This document shows, one piece after another, positions 8,352-18,623 of a stretch of DNA of 64,000 nucleotides. Source of the DNA: Collinsella tanakaei (GTDB taxonomy: Bacteria; Actinomycetota; Coriobacteriia; Coriobacteriales; Coriobacteriaceae). Position 1 is the stretch's first letter. The number at the start of each line of letters is the position of its first letter. A program made the translations under genes and the position numbers. The stretch is taken from contig NZ_JAUDCO010000008.1 of the NCBI RefSeq assembly GCF_030373545.1, positions 28,291 through 92,290 of the forward strand, written 5' to 3'. Below the pieces are notes generated by a model. The model had not been told where the DNA came from, ran no database searches, and worked only from the letters and a program-made list of their open reading frames with translations.

Positions 8352-8621
8352 CTAAACTGCGAATCTCAAATTAGTGGCGACACACACTCCCCTCCTCGTC
8401 CTGTCCGCCGTGAGATCGTCTATCAGACAAGTCTGGATGACCTCGTCGAGTTCCGCGAACTCGCCGCGCATCGCGTTCTCGATGGCGGAGAAGCTCGCAA
8501 TCATGTCGTGTAGGATCTGCTTCTTCTCCTCGAGGGTGTAGCTCTCGGGCGAGATGTCCACGAGCTCCGCCATGAAGTAGGCGTGGTCCTCGGCGTCCTC
8601 GAGTGCCTTCCAGTCGGTCAT
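8352..8621 (-). CDS. Small acidic hypothetical protein near guaA
   Basis: Product of 89 residues, not recognised. Residues 1-65 are acidic and helical (TDWKALEDAEDHAYFMAEL, later YTLEEKKQILHDMI). The last about 18 residues are basic and unlike the rest, so the natural C-terminus may have been changed by a frameshift or by insertion. The start is well supported by AAGGAG about 9 bases upstream. It lies between the gene-poor stretch and the end of guaA, on the guaA strand, and could belong to the integrated element. Confidence 0.55.
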   Translation of the reverse strand: MTDWKALEDAEDHAYFMAELVDISPESYTLEEKKQILHDMIASFSAIENAMRGEFAELDEVIQTCLIDDLTADRTRRGVCVATNLRFAV

Positions 8622-8814
8622 TTTTGCGCTCCTTTTCTCCTCCCCTGGGGCTCCAGAGCCCTCTGGGGCGGTACGAATTCCGGTACGAATAAACCCGAAC
8701 GGAGCGTTTCCCCGCGTGACGAAGGGTTCTGCCCGACTTGGACAAAACCCTTCGTTGACCTGCTATTTTGTTACTTTTCGCTCAGAATCGTTGCGAACCG
8801 TTTTGAGGGGCGAA
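8622..8814. other. Element-guaA junction with inverted and direct repeats
   Basis: Three structures are present: a dyad CCAGAG/CTCTGG at 8653-8666; a 9-bp direct repeat GGTACGAAT at 8670-8678 and 8682-8690; and a 9-bp inverted repeat CGAAGGGTT (8720-8728) with AACCCTTCG (8746-8754). They lie within 170 bases of the guaA stop. They could be recombinase arm sites or terminators. No long T run follows the large hairpin. Confidence 0.4.
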
Positions 8815-10413
8815 TCACTCCCACTCGATCGTCGCGGGCGGCTTGCTCGTGATGTCGTACGCCACGCGGTTCACGCCGGGGACCTCGGCCACGATGCGGC
8901 CGGAGATGCGCGCGAGCACGTCGTAGGGCAGCTTGGCCCAGTCGGCGGTCATGGCGTCGCTCGACTCCACGGCACGCAGAATCACCGGGCGCGCGTAGGT
9001 ACGCTCGTCGCCCATGACGCCCACGCTCATGATGTCGGGCAGGACGGCAAAGTACTGCCAGCAGCTGTGCTCGGAGTTGCGCTCGCCGGTCGCCTCGAAC
9101 AGGCGCGCGTTGTAGGCATCGAGCTCCTCGCGCACGATGGCGTCGGCGTTCTTCAGGATCTCGAGCTTCTCGGGGCTGACCGCGCCGATGATGCGGATGG
9201 CCAGGCCCGGACCCGGGAACGGCTGACGGTACACGATGTGCTCGGGCAGACCGAGCGCCAAGCCGAGCTCGCGCACCTCGTCCTTGAAGAAGTGGTCGAG
9301 CGGCTCGATGAGATCGAAGTGCACGCCCTCGGGGAACGGAATCAGGTTGTGGTGGCTCTTGATGGTCGAGGCCTTGCCGCCGGTCTTGCGCGCGCCGCTC
9401 TCGATGATGTCGGGGTAGATCGTGCCCTGGGCCAGGTACTTCACGCCGTCGAGCTGCTGGGCCACGGCGAAGAACTCCTTCCAGAACTGCGTGCCGATGA
9501 TGCGGCGCTTCTCCTCGGGCTCCGTCACGCCGTCGAGCAGGGCGGCATAGCGCTCCTCGGCGTGCACGTGGATGAAGTCCACGTCGAACTGCTTGGTGAA
9601 GACCTCCTCCACCTGCTCGGGCTCGCCCTTGCGCAGCAGGCCGTGGTTGATGAACACGCAGGTCATCTGGCGACCGATGGCGCGGGCGCCGAGCGCGGCG
9701 ACCACGCTCGAGTCGACGCCGCCCGACAACGCCAGGATCACGCGATCGTCGCCCACGGTCCTACGGATGTCCGCGCACATGGACTCGACCAGGTTGTCCA
9801 TGGTCCACGTGGGCTCAAGCCCGCAGATGCCGAACAGGAAGTTCGAAAGGATCTGCTGGCCGTACTCGGTGTGACGAACCTCGGGATGGAACTGCGTGGA
9901 ATACAGCTTCTTCTCGGGGCACTCCATGGAGGCCACGGGGCACACCTCGGTGGAGGAGGTCACCACGAAGCCCTCGGGCGCACGGGAGACGGCATCGCGA
10001 TGGCTCATCCACACGGTCTGCTCGATAGGCGTGGCGTTGAACAGCGCGCTCTCGCGGTCGCGCTCGATCGTCGCCGGGCCGTACTCGCCGATCTCGGAGT
10101 GGGAGACCTCGCCGCCCAGAGCAACCGCCATGGTCTGATGACCGTAGCAGAAGCCCAGCACGGGAATGCCAAGCTCGAGCACCTCGGGGTCGATCGACGG
10201 GGCGTCCTCGGCGTACACTGAGGCGGGGCCGCCGGAGAGAATGAGGGCCGACGGGTTCAGGGCGCGAACCTCGTCAGCGGTGATATCGCACGGAACGATC
10301 TCGGAGTACACATGCAGGTCGCGCACGCGGCGGGCGATGAGCTGGCCGTACTGCGCGCCGAAGTCAAAGACCAGAACCTTCTGGCCGGCACTATTCGAAG
10401 AAGATTGCGACAT
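8815..10413 (-). CDS. guaA: GMP synthase (glutamine-hydrolysing)
   Basis: Converts XMP, ATP and glutamine to GMP in purine synthesis. 532 residues, normal length. The N-terminal class I amidotransferase domain has its nucleophile in GFCYGHQ (C89) and the His/Glu pair in HPEVRHTE. The ATP pyrophosphatase domain has the P-loop ALSGGVDSS. The C-terminal dimerisation domain ends in the conserved PPATIEWE. The start at 10413 was chosen for its AAAGGGAG ribosome site; an upstream ATG at 10452 would add 13 poorly conserved residues. Its 3' end borders the accessory segment and remains full length, as expected when an element integrates there and restores the coding end. Confidence 0.97.
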   Translation of the reverse strand: MSQSSSNSAGQKVLVFDFGAQYGQLIARRVRDLHVYSEIVPCDITADEVRALNPSALILSGGPASVYAEDAPSIDPEVLELGIPVLGFCYGHQTMAVALGGEVSHSEIGEYGPATIERDRESALFNATPIEQTVWMSHRDAVSRAPEGFVVTSSTEVCPVASMECPEKKLYSTQFHPEVRHTEYGQQILSNFLFGICGLEPTWTMDNLVESMCADIRRTVGDDRVILALSGGVDSSVVAALGARAIGRQMTCVFINHGLLRKGEPEQVEEVFTKQFDVDFIHVHAEERYAALLDGVTEPEEKRRIIGTQFWKEFFAVAQQLDGVKYLAQGTIYPDIIESGARKTGGKASTIKSHHNLIPFPEGVHFDLIEPLDHFFKDEVRELGLALGLPEHIVYRQPFPGPGLAIRIIGAVSPEKLEILKNADAIVREELDAYNARLFEATGERNSEHSCWQYFAVLPDIMSVGVMGDERTYARPVILRAVESSDAMTADWAKLPYDVLARISGRIVAEVPGVNRVAYDITSKPPATIEWE

Positions 10414-10585
10414 GCTGCTCCCTTTCTGCATGCAATCGGTAGGCGGCGGCATGCGCCGCGCGCTCGAACCCCCCTATCATACATGCTCGCAGGGCATCTC
10501 CCGAAAACTGCACCGCATCAGCGGGTTTATGGGGCCGCCGATGCGCACGCGTCCCAAAAGGGGCCGGAGATGATCGGCGCGCTGC

Positions 10586-10616
10586 CGACAAGTTTGTACC
10601 TGGCACCATCTTGTCG
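10586..10616. repeat. 31-bp dyad repeat, family 1 (CGACAAG type), copy 1
   Basis: Ends CGACAAG and CTTGTCG pair perfectly around a core containing CCTGGCACC. It lies between divergent guaA and ansA. Other copies are near 46,342, 46,373, 48,853, 48,906 and 49,855. Confidence 0.8.
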
Positions 10617-10660
10617 CACAATAGGTGCGAATCGGTCCGCAAACGAACGAGGGGTGCGCG

Positions 10661-11707
10661 ATGAAAAAGATTCTGCTTCTTGCCACCGGCGGCACCATCG
10701 CCTCCGCCGAGGACGGCCACGGCCTCTCGCCCACGCTCACCGGCGACGACCTGGCCCGTGCCGTGCCCGAGATCGCGAACCTCGCCCATATCGGCGTGCA
10801 GCAGCTCATGAACATCGACAGCACCAACATGCGCCCGCGCGACTGGCGGCGCATCGCGCGCGCCATCGTCGAGGCCTACGACGAGTACGACGGCTTCGTG
10901 GTGCTCCACGGCACCGACACCATGGCCTACACCGCCGCGGCGCTCTCCTACCTCATCCAGGACAGCCCCAAGCCCATCGTGCTCACCGGCTCGCAGAAGC
11001 CCATGGGCGATTCGTTTACCGACGCCAAGCTCAACGTGTTCCAAAGCATCGTCTACGCCGTGGACGAACGCAGCCACGACGTGGTCATCGTGTTCAACGG
11101 CGCCGTGATCGCCGGCACGCGCGGACGCAAGCAGCGCACCATGAGCTTCAACGCGTTCAAAAGCGTCAACTACCCGTCGCTGGCCTACGTGCGCAACGAC
11201 CGCATCATCCGCAGCGGCGATGCGCTCGCGCGCGCCCACGGCGTGATGCTGCCGAAGGCCTCCATCGACTGCCCGCACTTCTTCGATGAGCTCGATGAGC
11301 GCGTCTTCGTGCTCAAGCTCACCCCGGGGATCGAGCCGGAGGTCTTCGAGCTGCTCAAACCGCGCTACGACGCCATCATCCTCGAGACGTTCGGCATCGG
11401 CGGCATCCCCGACTACGAGCGCACCACACCCGGCGCCCTCACCTTTAAGCAGGCGATCTTTGATTGGGTGGACTCCGGCCGCACGATGGTCATCACCACG
11501 CAGGTGCCCGAAGAGGGCCTCGATCTGGGCGTCTACGAGGTCGGACGCGCCTATGCGGAGCACCCCGGCATCCTCAAGGGCGACGACATGACCACCGAGG
11601 CGCTCGTCGCCAAGACGATGTGGGCGCGCGGCCAGACAAGCGACCCCACCCGTATCGAGGAGCTGTTCTACCAGCCGGTCAACTACGACCGCCTGCCGAC
11701 CGCTTAG
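10661..11707 (+). CDS. ansA: Type I L-asparaginase
   Basis: Hydrolyses L-asparagine to aspartate and ammonia in the cytoplasm. 348 residues. The first catalytic Thr is in ATGGTIAS (T12) and the second motif is HGTDTM (H83-T87, with T85 and D86). No signal peptide is present, as expected for the type I cytosolic enzyme. The start at 10661 has GAGGGG upstream; a frame extending to 10625 has no such support. It is transcribed divergently from guaA and ends before a long perfect inverted repeat. Confidence 0.93.
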   Translation: MKKILLLATGGTIASAEDGHGLSPTLTGDDLARAVPEIANLAHIGVQQLMNIDSTNMRPRDWRRIARAIVEAYDEYDGFVVLHGTDTMAYTAAALSYLIQDSPKPIVLTGSQKPMGDSFTDAKLNVFQSIVYAVDERSHDVVIVFNGAVIAGTRGRKQRTMSFNAFKSVNYPSLAYVRNDRIIRSGDALARAHGVMLPKASIDCPHFFDELDERVFVLKLTPGIEPEVFELLKPRYDAIILETFGIGGIPDYERTTPGALTFKQAIFDWVDSGRTMVITTQVPEEGLDLGVYEVGRAYAEHPGILKGDDMTTEALVAKTMWARGQTSDPTRIEELFYQPVNYDRLPTA

Positions 11708-11730
11708 TTTTTTGCGAGCGCTCCATCGAA

Positions 11731-11789
11731 TCAGGCGTCTATGCACAGGGGCCCGCGCGCGTGCGGGCCCCTGTGCATAGACGCCTGAT
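11731..11789. terminator. Long perfect inverted repeat between convergent genes
   Basis: Arms of 26-27 bp (11731-11756 and 11763-11788) match perfectly around a 6-base loop, with TCAGGCGTCT at one end and AGACGCCTGA at the other. A second small hairpin, GACCTCG (11801-11807) with CGAGGTC (11813-11819), follows. It probably ends transcription from ansA and from the opposing membrane protein gene, although no long T run flanks it. Confidence 0.55.
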
Positions 11790-11825
11790 CTGATTTCACG
11801 GACCTCGCAAGACGAGGTCCCCGGG

Positions 11826-12224
11826 CTAGAACACGAGCGGGTTCGTACCCGTCAGCACCATGTACAGCAGGTAGGCATTGGCCACGTTGATGACCGCGGT
11901 GGTGATGACGCCGCTGCGCAGGAAGCGCTCGGCCAGGCTCACGGCCATGGTCATGGAGTCCTTGGCGTGCTCGGCGGCCTTGCGCGCCGTCTGCACGTAG
12001 ATGCCAAAACCGAACGCGACCGACATCGCCGCCGGAATCAGCATCTCAAACTTGCTGCCGTACCGCGTGACCGCGCCGCTGGCATCGAAGCGCATGGGAA
12101 CCTCATCGGGAAGCCCCGGGACGAGCACGAGCGCGATGACGACCGGAATGAGCGCGAGCACGATGGTGGCGATGCCGAGGTAGCCCGCCTTCTTTCCGTA
12201 TTTGAACATAGACAGAGAGGACAT
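11826..12224 (-). CDS. DUF1648-type small membrane protein
   Basis: 132 residues with about three hydrophobic segments (near 16-36, 60-76 and 105-127). Between the first two lies the DUF1648 motif: LPDEVPMRFDASGAVTRYG, in which a proline-rich loop carries a conserved Phe-x-x-x-Gly. This domain is found in SdpI-like immunity proteins and other small membrane proteins, where its role is mostly unknown. It ends close to the ansA terminator and lies 81 bases downstream of ychF on the same strand. Confidence 0.7.
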   Translation of the reverse strand: MSSLSMFKYGKKAGYLGIATIVLALIPVVIALVLVPGLPDEVPMRFDASGAVTRYGSKFEMLIPAAMSVAFGFGIYVQTARKAAEHAKDSMTMAVSLAERFLRSGVITTAVINVANAYLLYMVLTGTNPLVF

Positions 12225-12305
12225 TGCAGGTAGCTCCTTTATGCGCGCGCGGGACAGCCGATGCGCGCAGCGTTTGCGAAACGGATACGAACGACTCGCC
12301 CCACC

Positions 12306-13382
12306 TTACACGTTAAAGCGGAAGTGCACCACGTCGCCATCTGCCATGACATACTCCTTGCCCTCCATGCGGAGCTTGCCGGCGGCCTTGGCGCCCTGCT
12401 CGCCCCCGAGCTCGATGTAATCGTCATAGCTGATGACCTCGGCCTTGATGAAGCCGCGCTCGAAGTCGGTGTGGATGACGCCGGCGGCCTGAGGAGCCGT
12501 GGCGCCCTGGCGCACCGTCCACGCCTTGACCTCCATCTCGCCCGCCGTGAAGAACGACTGCAGGCCGAGCAGCTTGTAGGCGGCCTGGGCGAGCACCTCC
12601 AGGCCCGGGCGCTCGAGCCCCAGCGTCTCCAGGTACTCGGCAGCTTCCTCAGGGTCGAGCTCGGACAGCTCGGCCTCGACCTTGGCGCAGATGGGGATGG
12701 GGGTCACGCCGTCGATGGGCGCGAGCTCCTCCCCGAGCATGTCCTCGTCCACGTTGGCGACGTACAGAATCGGCTTCATGGTGAGCAGGAAGAGGCCCTT
12801 GGCGGCGGCGCGCTCCTCGTCGGTCATGTCGAGCGCGGCGGCGCGGTTGCCCTCGTTCAGCCAGGCGACCAGGCGCTTGGCGATCTCGAGCTTCGGCACG
12901 AGGTCGTGGTCGCGCTTGGCCTCCTTCTCCAGCTTGGGCAGCTGCTTCTCAAGCGTCTGGATGTCGGCCAGGATGAGCTCGGTCATGATGGTCTCGGCGT
13001 CGCCCGCCGGGTCCACGAAGTCGCCCGTGCGGCCGACCTCGCGCATGACGTTGGGGTCTTTGAAGTAGCGCACGACCTCGCAGATGGCGTCGGTCTCGCG
13101 AATGTTGGCCAAGAACTGGTTGCCCAGGCCCTCGCCCTCGTTGGCGCCCTTGACGAGGCCGGCGATGTCCACGAACTCAACCGTCGCGGGCACGATGCGG
13201 CCAGGGTGGACGATCTCGGCCAGCTTGCCCAGGCGGTCGTCGGGCACGTCCACGATTCCCACGTTGGGATCGATCGTGGCAAACGGGTAGTTCGCCGCAA
13301 GGCCGCCCTTCTTGGTAAGCGCGGTAAAGAGCGTCGACTTGCCCACGTTGGGCAGGCCCACGATGCCGATTGACAGTGCCAT
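12306..13382 (-). CDS. ychF: Redox-regulated ATPase YchF (Obg-family, OLA1 type)
   Basis: 358 residues, full length. The G1 loop is GLPNVGKST (residues 9-17), the switch region is FVDIAGLVKGA, and the G4 position reads NVDE in place of NKxD, which explains the family's ATP preference. A coiled-coil insertion lies in the middle (around EKQLPKLEKEAKRD) and a TGS domain at the C-terminus ends in DGDVVHFRFNV. YchF binds ribosomes and is linked to stress and translation control. Confidence 0.96.
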   Translation of the reverse strand: MALSIGIVGLPNVGKSTLFTALTKKGGLAANYPFATIDPNVGIVDVPDDRLGKLAEIVHPGRIVPATVEFVDIAGLVKGANEGEGLGNQFLANIRETDAICEVVRYFKDPNVMREVGRTGDFVDPAGDAETIMTELILADIQTLEKQLPKLEKEAKRDHDLVPKLEIAKRLVAWLNEGNRAAALDMTDEERAAAKGLFLLTMKPILYVANVDEDMLGEELAPIDGVTPIPICAKVEAELSELDPEEAAEYLETLGLERPGLEVLAQAAYKLLGLQSFFTAGEMEVKAWTVRQGATAPQAAGVIHTDFERGFIKAEVISYDDYIELGGEQGAKAAGKLRMEGKEYVMADGDVVHFRFNV

Positions 13383-13481
13383 GAATCGCTCGCTTTCTAT
13401 CTTCGGGCCGCCTCGCTTGAGGATGCGGCCATCTCATCTGCACCTATCGTAGCGACGCGGCGCGTCGCACGGGATGGCGGC

Positions 13482-14747
13482 CTACTCGGCCATCTTCTCC
13501 ACGGAATCGAGCACCTTGGTGAGGACCTTCTTGCCCTCCTCCTTGGTCTTGGCGATCTCGGCGCGCGTCTTCGCGGCGTCGGCAGCCTTCTTCTGCGCAT
13601 CGGGATCGGCCATGACCAGGTCGCTCGCATCGTGCTCGACCATCTTGAGGGCGTGCTCCTCGCAGACCTCGACGCACAGGCCGCAGCCCACGCAGTACGC
13701 CGGCTCCACCGTGAAGCGGCCCGACCCCAGCAGATCGGTCGCGTGCGTGGGGCACTTCTTGACGCAGTCCCCACACGCCGTGCACTTCTCGAAGTCGCAT
13801 TCGGGCGTGCTCACCTGGATGTTCTTCGCAAGCTCGGGATGCTCCTGCAGGGTGGACAGCACGAGCTGCCGGCGCTGGATGAGCAGGCGGCGACGCTTCT
13901 GCGTCGTGGTGCCGCATGCCGCCTTGAGCGTCTTTTCGAGCTCGCTGATCTTCTTGGAGTGGTCGCGCAGGCGCTGCGTGACCGAGGCGACGGCGGCGGT
14001 TGCCGGGTTGAGCTTGCTCACCGCCAGGCCGGTCGTCTTCATGATGTTGTCCATGAACTCCTTGCGCTCATATTCACGGCGCTTCACGCATTTGAGCTGC
14101 TTGGCATCGACCTCAAGGCCCAAACCGGTGCCCGCCCACTCCTCGGCGGTGGCGATCGAGTCGCCCAGGACCTCCTCGCCGGTGGTGGTGCGGCAGCGCT
14201 CGCAGATGTCGAGCGGCAGGTAGACGCTCACGTTGGGATAGTCCGCCATGACCGAGAACCACACCTCGGGCGGAACGTCACCGATGCACGCGACCACGAC
14301 CTCGTTTTCGCGCGGCATCCGGCGCAAAGCGCGGGTACAGGTCACATATGCCGTGTTGTACGCCGCCGCGGCGCCGGCGATGGCGTCGTAGAGTTTCTTG
14401 GGCGTCAGGCGCGGCGTCACGAAGGCCTCGGTGGGGCACACGCTCACGCACAGGCCGCACTTGCGGCAGCTGTCCTTGATATCGATGCTGAAGTCCTCGA
14501 TCTCGATGGCGTTCACCGGGCAGGCGTCCATGCACGCCGTGCAGCTGCTCTTCTCGTAGTTGCACACCAGGCACGGGATGGAGTTCGCGCGCGGCTTGTC
14601 CTTGTAGTCAGCCGGGTTCCAGTGCGGCGCGCCGTCGCCCTCGCCTCCCATGAGCGCGTCGGTGACGCCGCCCAGGGGGTTCTTCAGGGCGCTCAGGCCC
14701 TTGCTGATGTCGATGATGTCGTCAAACAGATCGTGCTGTTGCGCCAT
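13482..14747 (-). CDS. Four-cluster 4Fe-4S ferredoxin-like protein
   Basis: 421 residues from the ATG at 14747 (AGGGAG upstream). Two ferredoxin pairs flank a long middle region. The N-terminal pair has SSCTACMDACPVNAI and CRKCGLCVSVCP (about residues 60-105). The C-terminal pair has CTACGDCVKKCP and CVGCGLCVEVCEE (about 315-370). The middle part carries further cysteines (CTRAL, CERC) and a helical coiled-coil-like segment; the C-terminus is a Lys/Glu-rich helix. Such proteins pass electrons between redox partners, but no partner enzyme is adjacent and the function is unknown. Confidence 0.75.
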   Translation of the reverse strand: MAQQHDLFDDIIDISKGLSALKNPLGGVTDALMGGEGDGAPHWNPADYKDKPRANSIPCLVCNYEKSSCTACMDACPVNAIEIEDFSIDIKDSCRKCGLCVSVCPTEAFVTPRLTPKKLYDAIAGAAAAYNTAYVTCTRALRRMPRENEVVVACIGDVPPEVWFSVMADYPNVSVYLPLDICERCRTTTGEEVLGDSIATAEEWAGTGLGLEVDAKQLKCVKRREYERKEFMDNIMKTTGLAVSKLNPATAAVASVTQRLRDHSKKISELEKTLKAACGTTTQKRRRLLIQRRQLVLSTLQEHPELAKNIQVSTPECDFEKCTACGDCVKKCPTHATDLLGSGRFTVEPAYCVGCGLCVEVCEEHALKMVEHDASDLVMADPDAQKKAADAAKTRAEIAKTKEEGKKVLTKVLDSVEKMAE

Positions 14748-14903
14748 GCGGCTCTCCCTATGCAGATGCTGAAGGCCTTTGGGGCCCCTCCTGTGCAACC
14801 GTTTTATTTTAGCGGGAATGGCCGCACGTCACACGGCAAAGCGCCAAATCGCGCCGAAGGCTCATGCGGTCGCGGTGCGAACGCGCAGGCGCGACGTCGC
14901 GTG

Positions 14904-15935
14904 CTAGTCGACCGGCCCGCGATAGAAGCGGCCGTAGAAGCTTTCCGTGCGGAAGACGTTGATGACCGCGCGGTCGTCGTGCGCGCGCACGAGCGCCACG
15001 ATCTCGCCCACCTCGTAGGACGACACGACGGTCTCGATGCGCCAGAACGTCTTGCGGCTGTAGCCGCCGATCATCTCGTAGCACGACGAGCCGTGCTTGA
15101 ACGCATCGTGATAGGCCTCGAGGATGTCGTCGGGCTTGGTCGTGGTGATCTGCAAGGTCATGCGATCGTAGCGGTGATAGAACATCTCGATCGTCTTGGT
15201 CGAGATGAACTGGAAGATGATGGAGTAGGCGGCGGCGGTCCATCCGAACAGGGAGCCGAAGATCAGCAGCACCACGCAGTTGCCCGCGAACACGAGCCCC
15301 CAGATGGACTTGCCCGTCTTGTTGGAGACCATGAGCGAGATGAAGTCGGTGCCCGCGGTCGAGGCGCCGCCGCGCAGCGCGATGGCAATCGACAGGCCGT
15401 AGATGAACCCGCCGAACACCACGAGCAGCACCGGCTCGTTGAGCATCGGCTCGAAGCGCATCTGGCTCAAGAAGAAACTGGCGAGGAAGACCTGAATCAT
15501 CGAGAAGATGACGAAGCGCTTGCTGATGCTCTTCCAGCAAACGATGGCCACGGGAATGTTGAGCACCACCATGCCCACAAACGTCGGGAAGCTGAAGCCG
15601 AACAGCGAGGTGATGCGGTCGATGAGGATGGCGAGTCCGGTGAATCCGCTCGACAGCAGGCCGGCGGGCTGCACGAACACCTGGATGGCATAGGCCTGCA
15701 GCAGCGCCGAGACGATCACGAAGCACAAGGTGATGGCGCGGCGGACGATACGGCGGCGGCGAAGGCTGCGCAGATGCTCGACCTCGGCGACGACATCGGC
15801 GACGACCGGCGCCTCGCTGATGCGGCGGTGCTTTCCGGAAGATCCCTCTTTGCGCTCGCGCTCCTTCAGCGCCGCGCGCGCCTGCGCGTCGCGCACATAG
15901 GTACCCTCTTCCGGCTTGTCCCACTCCTCGGCCAT
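14904..15935 (-). CDS. YitT-family membrane protein (DUF161 + DUF2179)
   Basis: 343 residues from the ATG at 15935, chosen for GGGAGG upstream; a start at 16010 would add an unlikely tail. An acidic/basic cytosolic N-terminus of about 55 residues precedes five to six membrane helices, with the family's SGFTGLAIL and GGASTAGTDF motifs. A C-terminal DUF2179 domain follows (about 245-335). YitT proteins are putative transporters of unknown substrate. No operon partner is evident. Confidence 0.85.
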   Translation of the reverse strand: MAEEWDKPEEGTYVRDAQARAALKERERKEGSSGKHRRISEAPVVADVVAEVEHLRSLRRRRIVRRAITLCFVIVSALLQAYAIQVFVQPAGLLSSGFTGLAILIDRITSLFGFSFPTFVGMVVLNIPVAIVCWKSISKRFVIFSMIQVFLASFFLSQMRFEPMLNEPVLLVVFGGFIYGLSIAIALRGGASTAGTDFISLMVSNKTGKSIWGLVFAGNCVVLLIFGSLFGWTAAAYSIIFQFISTKTIEMFYHRYDRMTLQITTTKPDDILEAYHDAFKHGSSCYEMIGGYSRKTFWRIETVVSSYEVGEIVALVRAHDDRAVINVFRTESFYGRFYRGPVD

Positions 15936-16087
15936 GCCCGCCAAACCTCCCTGCGAACCCAAGGCGACCCAAGATGCAACGGCATGGTAACACCGGCGGC
16001 ATGGAGCCAAGGCGACAATTCAAGCAGTGGCTGGCGCATCCCCGTCAACGCCCCAACCCAAGACAACGCCCGGGACACCCCCTTCAC

Positions 16088-16300
16088 CGCCCGCCGCTCA
16101 CAAGGGGGTAAACGCAGGAAGGCCCCAAGGCCCTCTCCTGAGCGATTCCGCAGCGCCGTAACGGCGAGGAGATTCGCAAGAACCCCTTCCTCGCCCGCCG
16201 TCACAAGGGGGTAAACGCAGGAGCGCCCCTCGGTGATCCCGCGCGAACATTCCGCAGGCCGTAAGGCCGAGGACGTTCGCAAGGGACACCGAGGGGCGCT
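16088..16300. repeat. Two tandem copies of a structured ~104-bp unit downstream of groEL
   Basis: A near-identical block beginning CGCCCGCCG and containing CAAGGGGGTAAACGCAGGA occurs at 16088-16119 and 16192-16222. Each is followed by a hairpin-forming segment with shared pieces ATTCCGCAG, GCCGTAA and TTCGCAAG (about 16142-16180 and 16243-16283). In the second unit, outer arms GAGCGCCCCTCGGTG (16221-16235) and its complement (near 16288-16302) enclose the inner hairpin. Read on the minus strand this lies just past the groEL stop and could be its terminator or a dispersed structured repeat. Confidence 0.65.
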
Positions 16301-16327
16301 CCGGTGGGAGTTTATCCCCTTTGCGGC

Positions 16328-18019
<1,692 letters not shown>

Positions 18020-18307
18020 CTACTCGACGATCGCGTAGATGTCGTCGGCGCGCATGAGGAGGTAGTCCTCGCCGTCGACCTTGATCTCGTTGCCGCCGAA
18101 CTTGCCGTAGATGACGTGATCGCCCACCTTCACGTCCATGGGGACACGCTCGCCCTTGTCGTTGACCTTGCCGGCGCCGACGGCGACGACCTCGCCGCGC
18201 TGCGGCTTCTCCTGGGCGTTGCTGGCGATGTACAGGCCGGAAGCGGTCTTCTGCTCGGCTGCATCCGGCTTGATCAGAACACGGTCTCCAAGCGGCTTAA
18301 GGCTCAT
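18020..18307 (-). CDS. groS: Co-chaperonin GroES (10 kDa)
   Basis: 95 residues starting MSLKPLGDRVLIKP, normal length; GGAGG is upstream of the ATG at 18307. The mobile loop and the end DDIYAIVE fit the family. First gene of the groES-groEL operon. Frames extending upstream to 18652 run through the promoter and are not credible. Confidence 0.97.
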   Translation of the reverse strand: MSLKPLGDRVLIKPDAAEQKTASGLYIASNAQEKPQRGEVVAVGAGKVNDKGERVPMDVKVGDHVIYGKFGGNEIKVDGEDYLLMRADDIYAIVE

Positions 18308-18383
18308 GCTAGGTTCCTCCTTCGTTCGGTCGGGGCGGTGCGCACACGCGTCCGCCGCGGCCCTTGCCTTAACTACGCCAAGA

Positions 18384-18451
18384 ATAATACCCACCTCTAT
18401 CGACTTATACAACGCAAAGGCAAAAAATCTAAATTCTTGGCACTTAGATTT
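18384..18451 (-). promoter_or_regulatory. groES-groEL promoter with upstream inverted repeat
   Basis: On the minus strand, -35 TTGTAT (18407-18412) and -10 TATTAT (18384-18389) are separated by exactly 17 bases. Just upstream lies a perfect 8-bp inverted repeat, AAATCTAA (18425-18432) and TTAGATTT (18444-18451), with an 11-base spacer. A second pair, GCCAAGAA near the -10 and TTCTTGGC at 18434-18441, also matches. Neither is a CIRCE or HAIR consensus, so the heat-shock operator here appears different or has another role. Confidence 0.65.
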
Positions 18452-18623
18452 CTTCAGTCCCAACCCGCAAGTACGCGAACTGGGGGCGACGGCGCGCCGA
18501 CACGTGAAATGACGCCAGTCGTTTCTTTGCAATCGGAGAGCCCGTGGCGACCCCGTCCCACATCGGGCCTTCACGTCGGTACAATGTCTCCGTACCGCCA
18601 TACCGTCGCCAAGGGGACATGCC

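Noticed and set aside
8716..10221. 501-residue plus-strand frame opposite guaA
   Set aside because: Antisense shadow of a clear GMP synthase; G+C-rich codons keep the opposite strand open.
18308..18460. CIRCE element before groES
   Set aside because: No TTAGCACTC-N9-GAGTGCTAA pair; the inverted repeat present is different.
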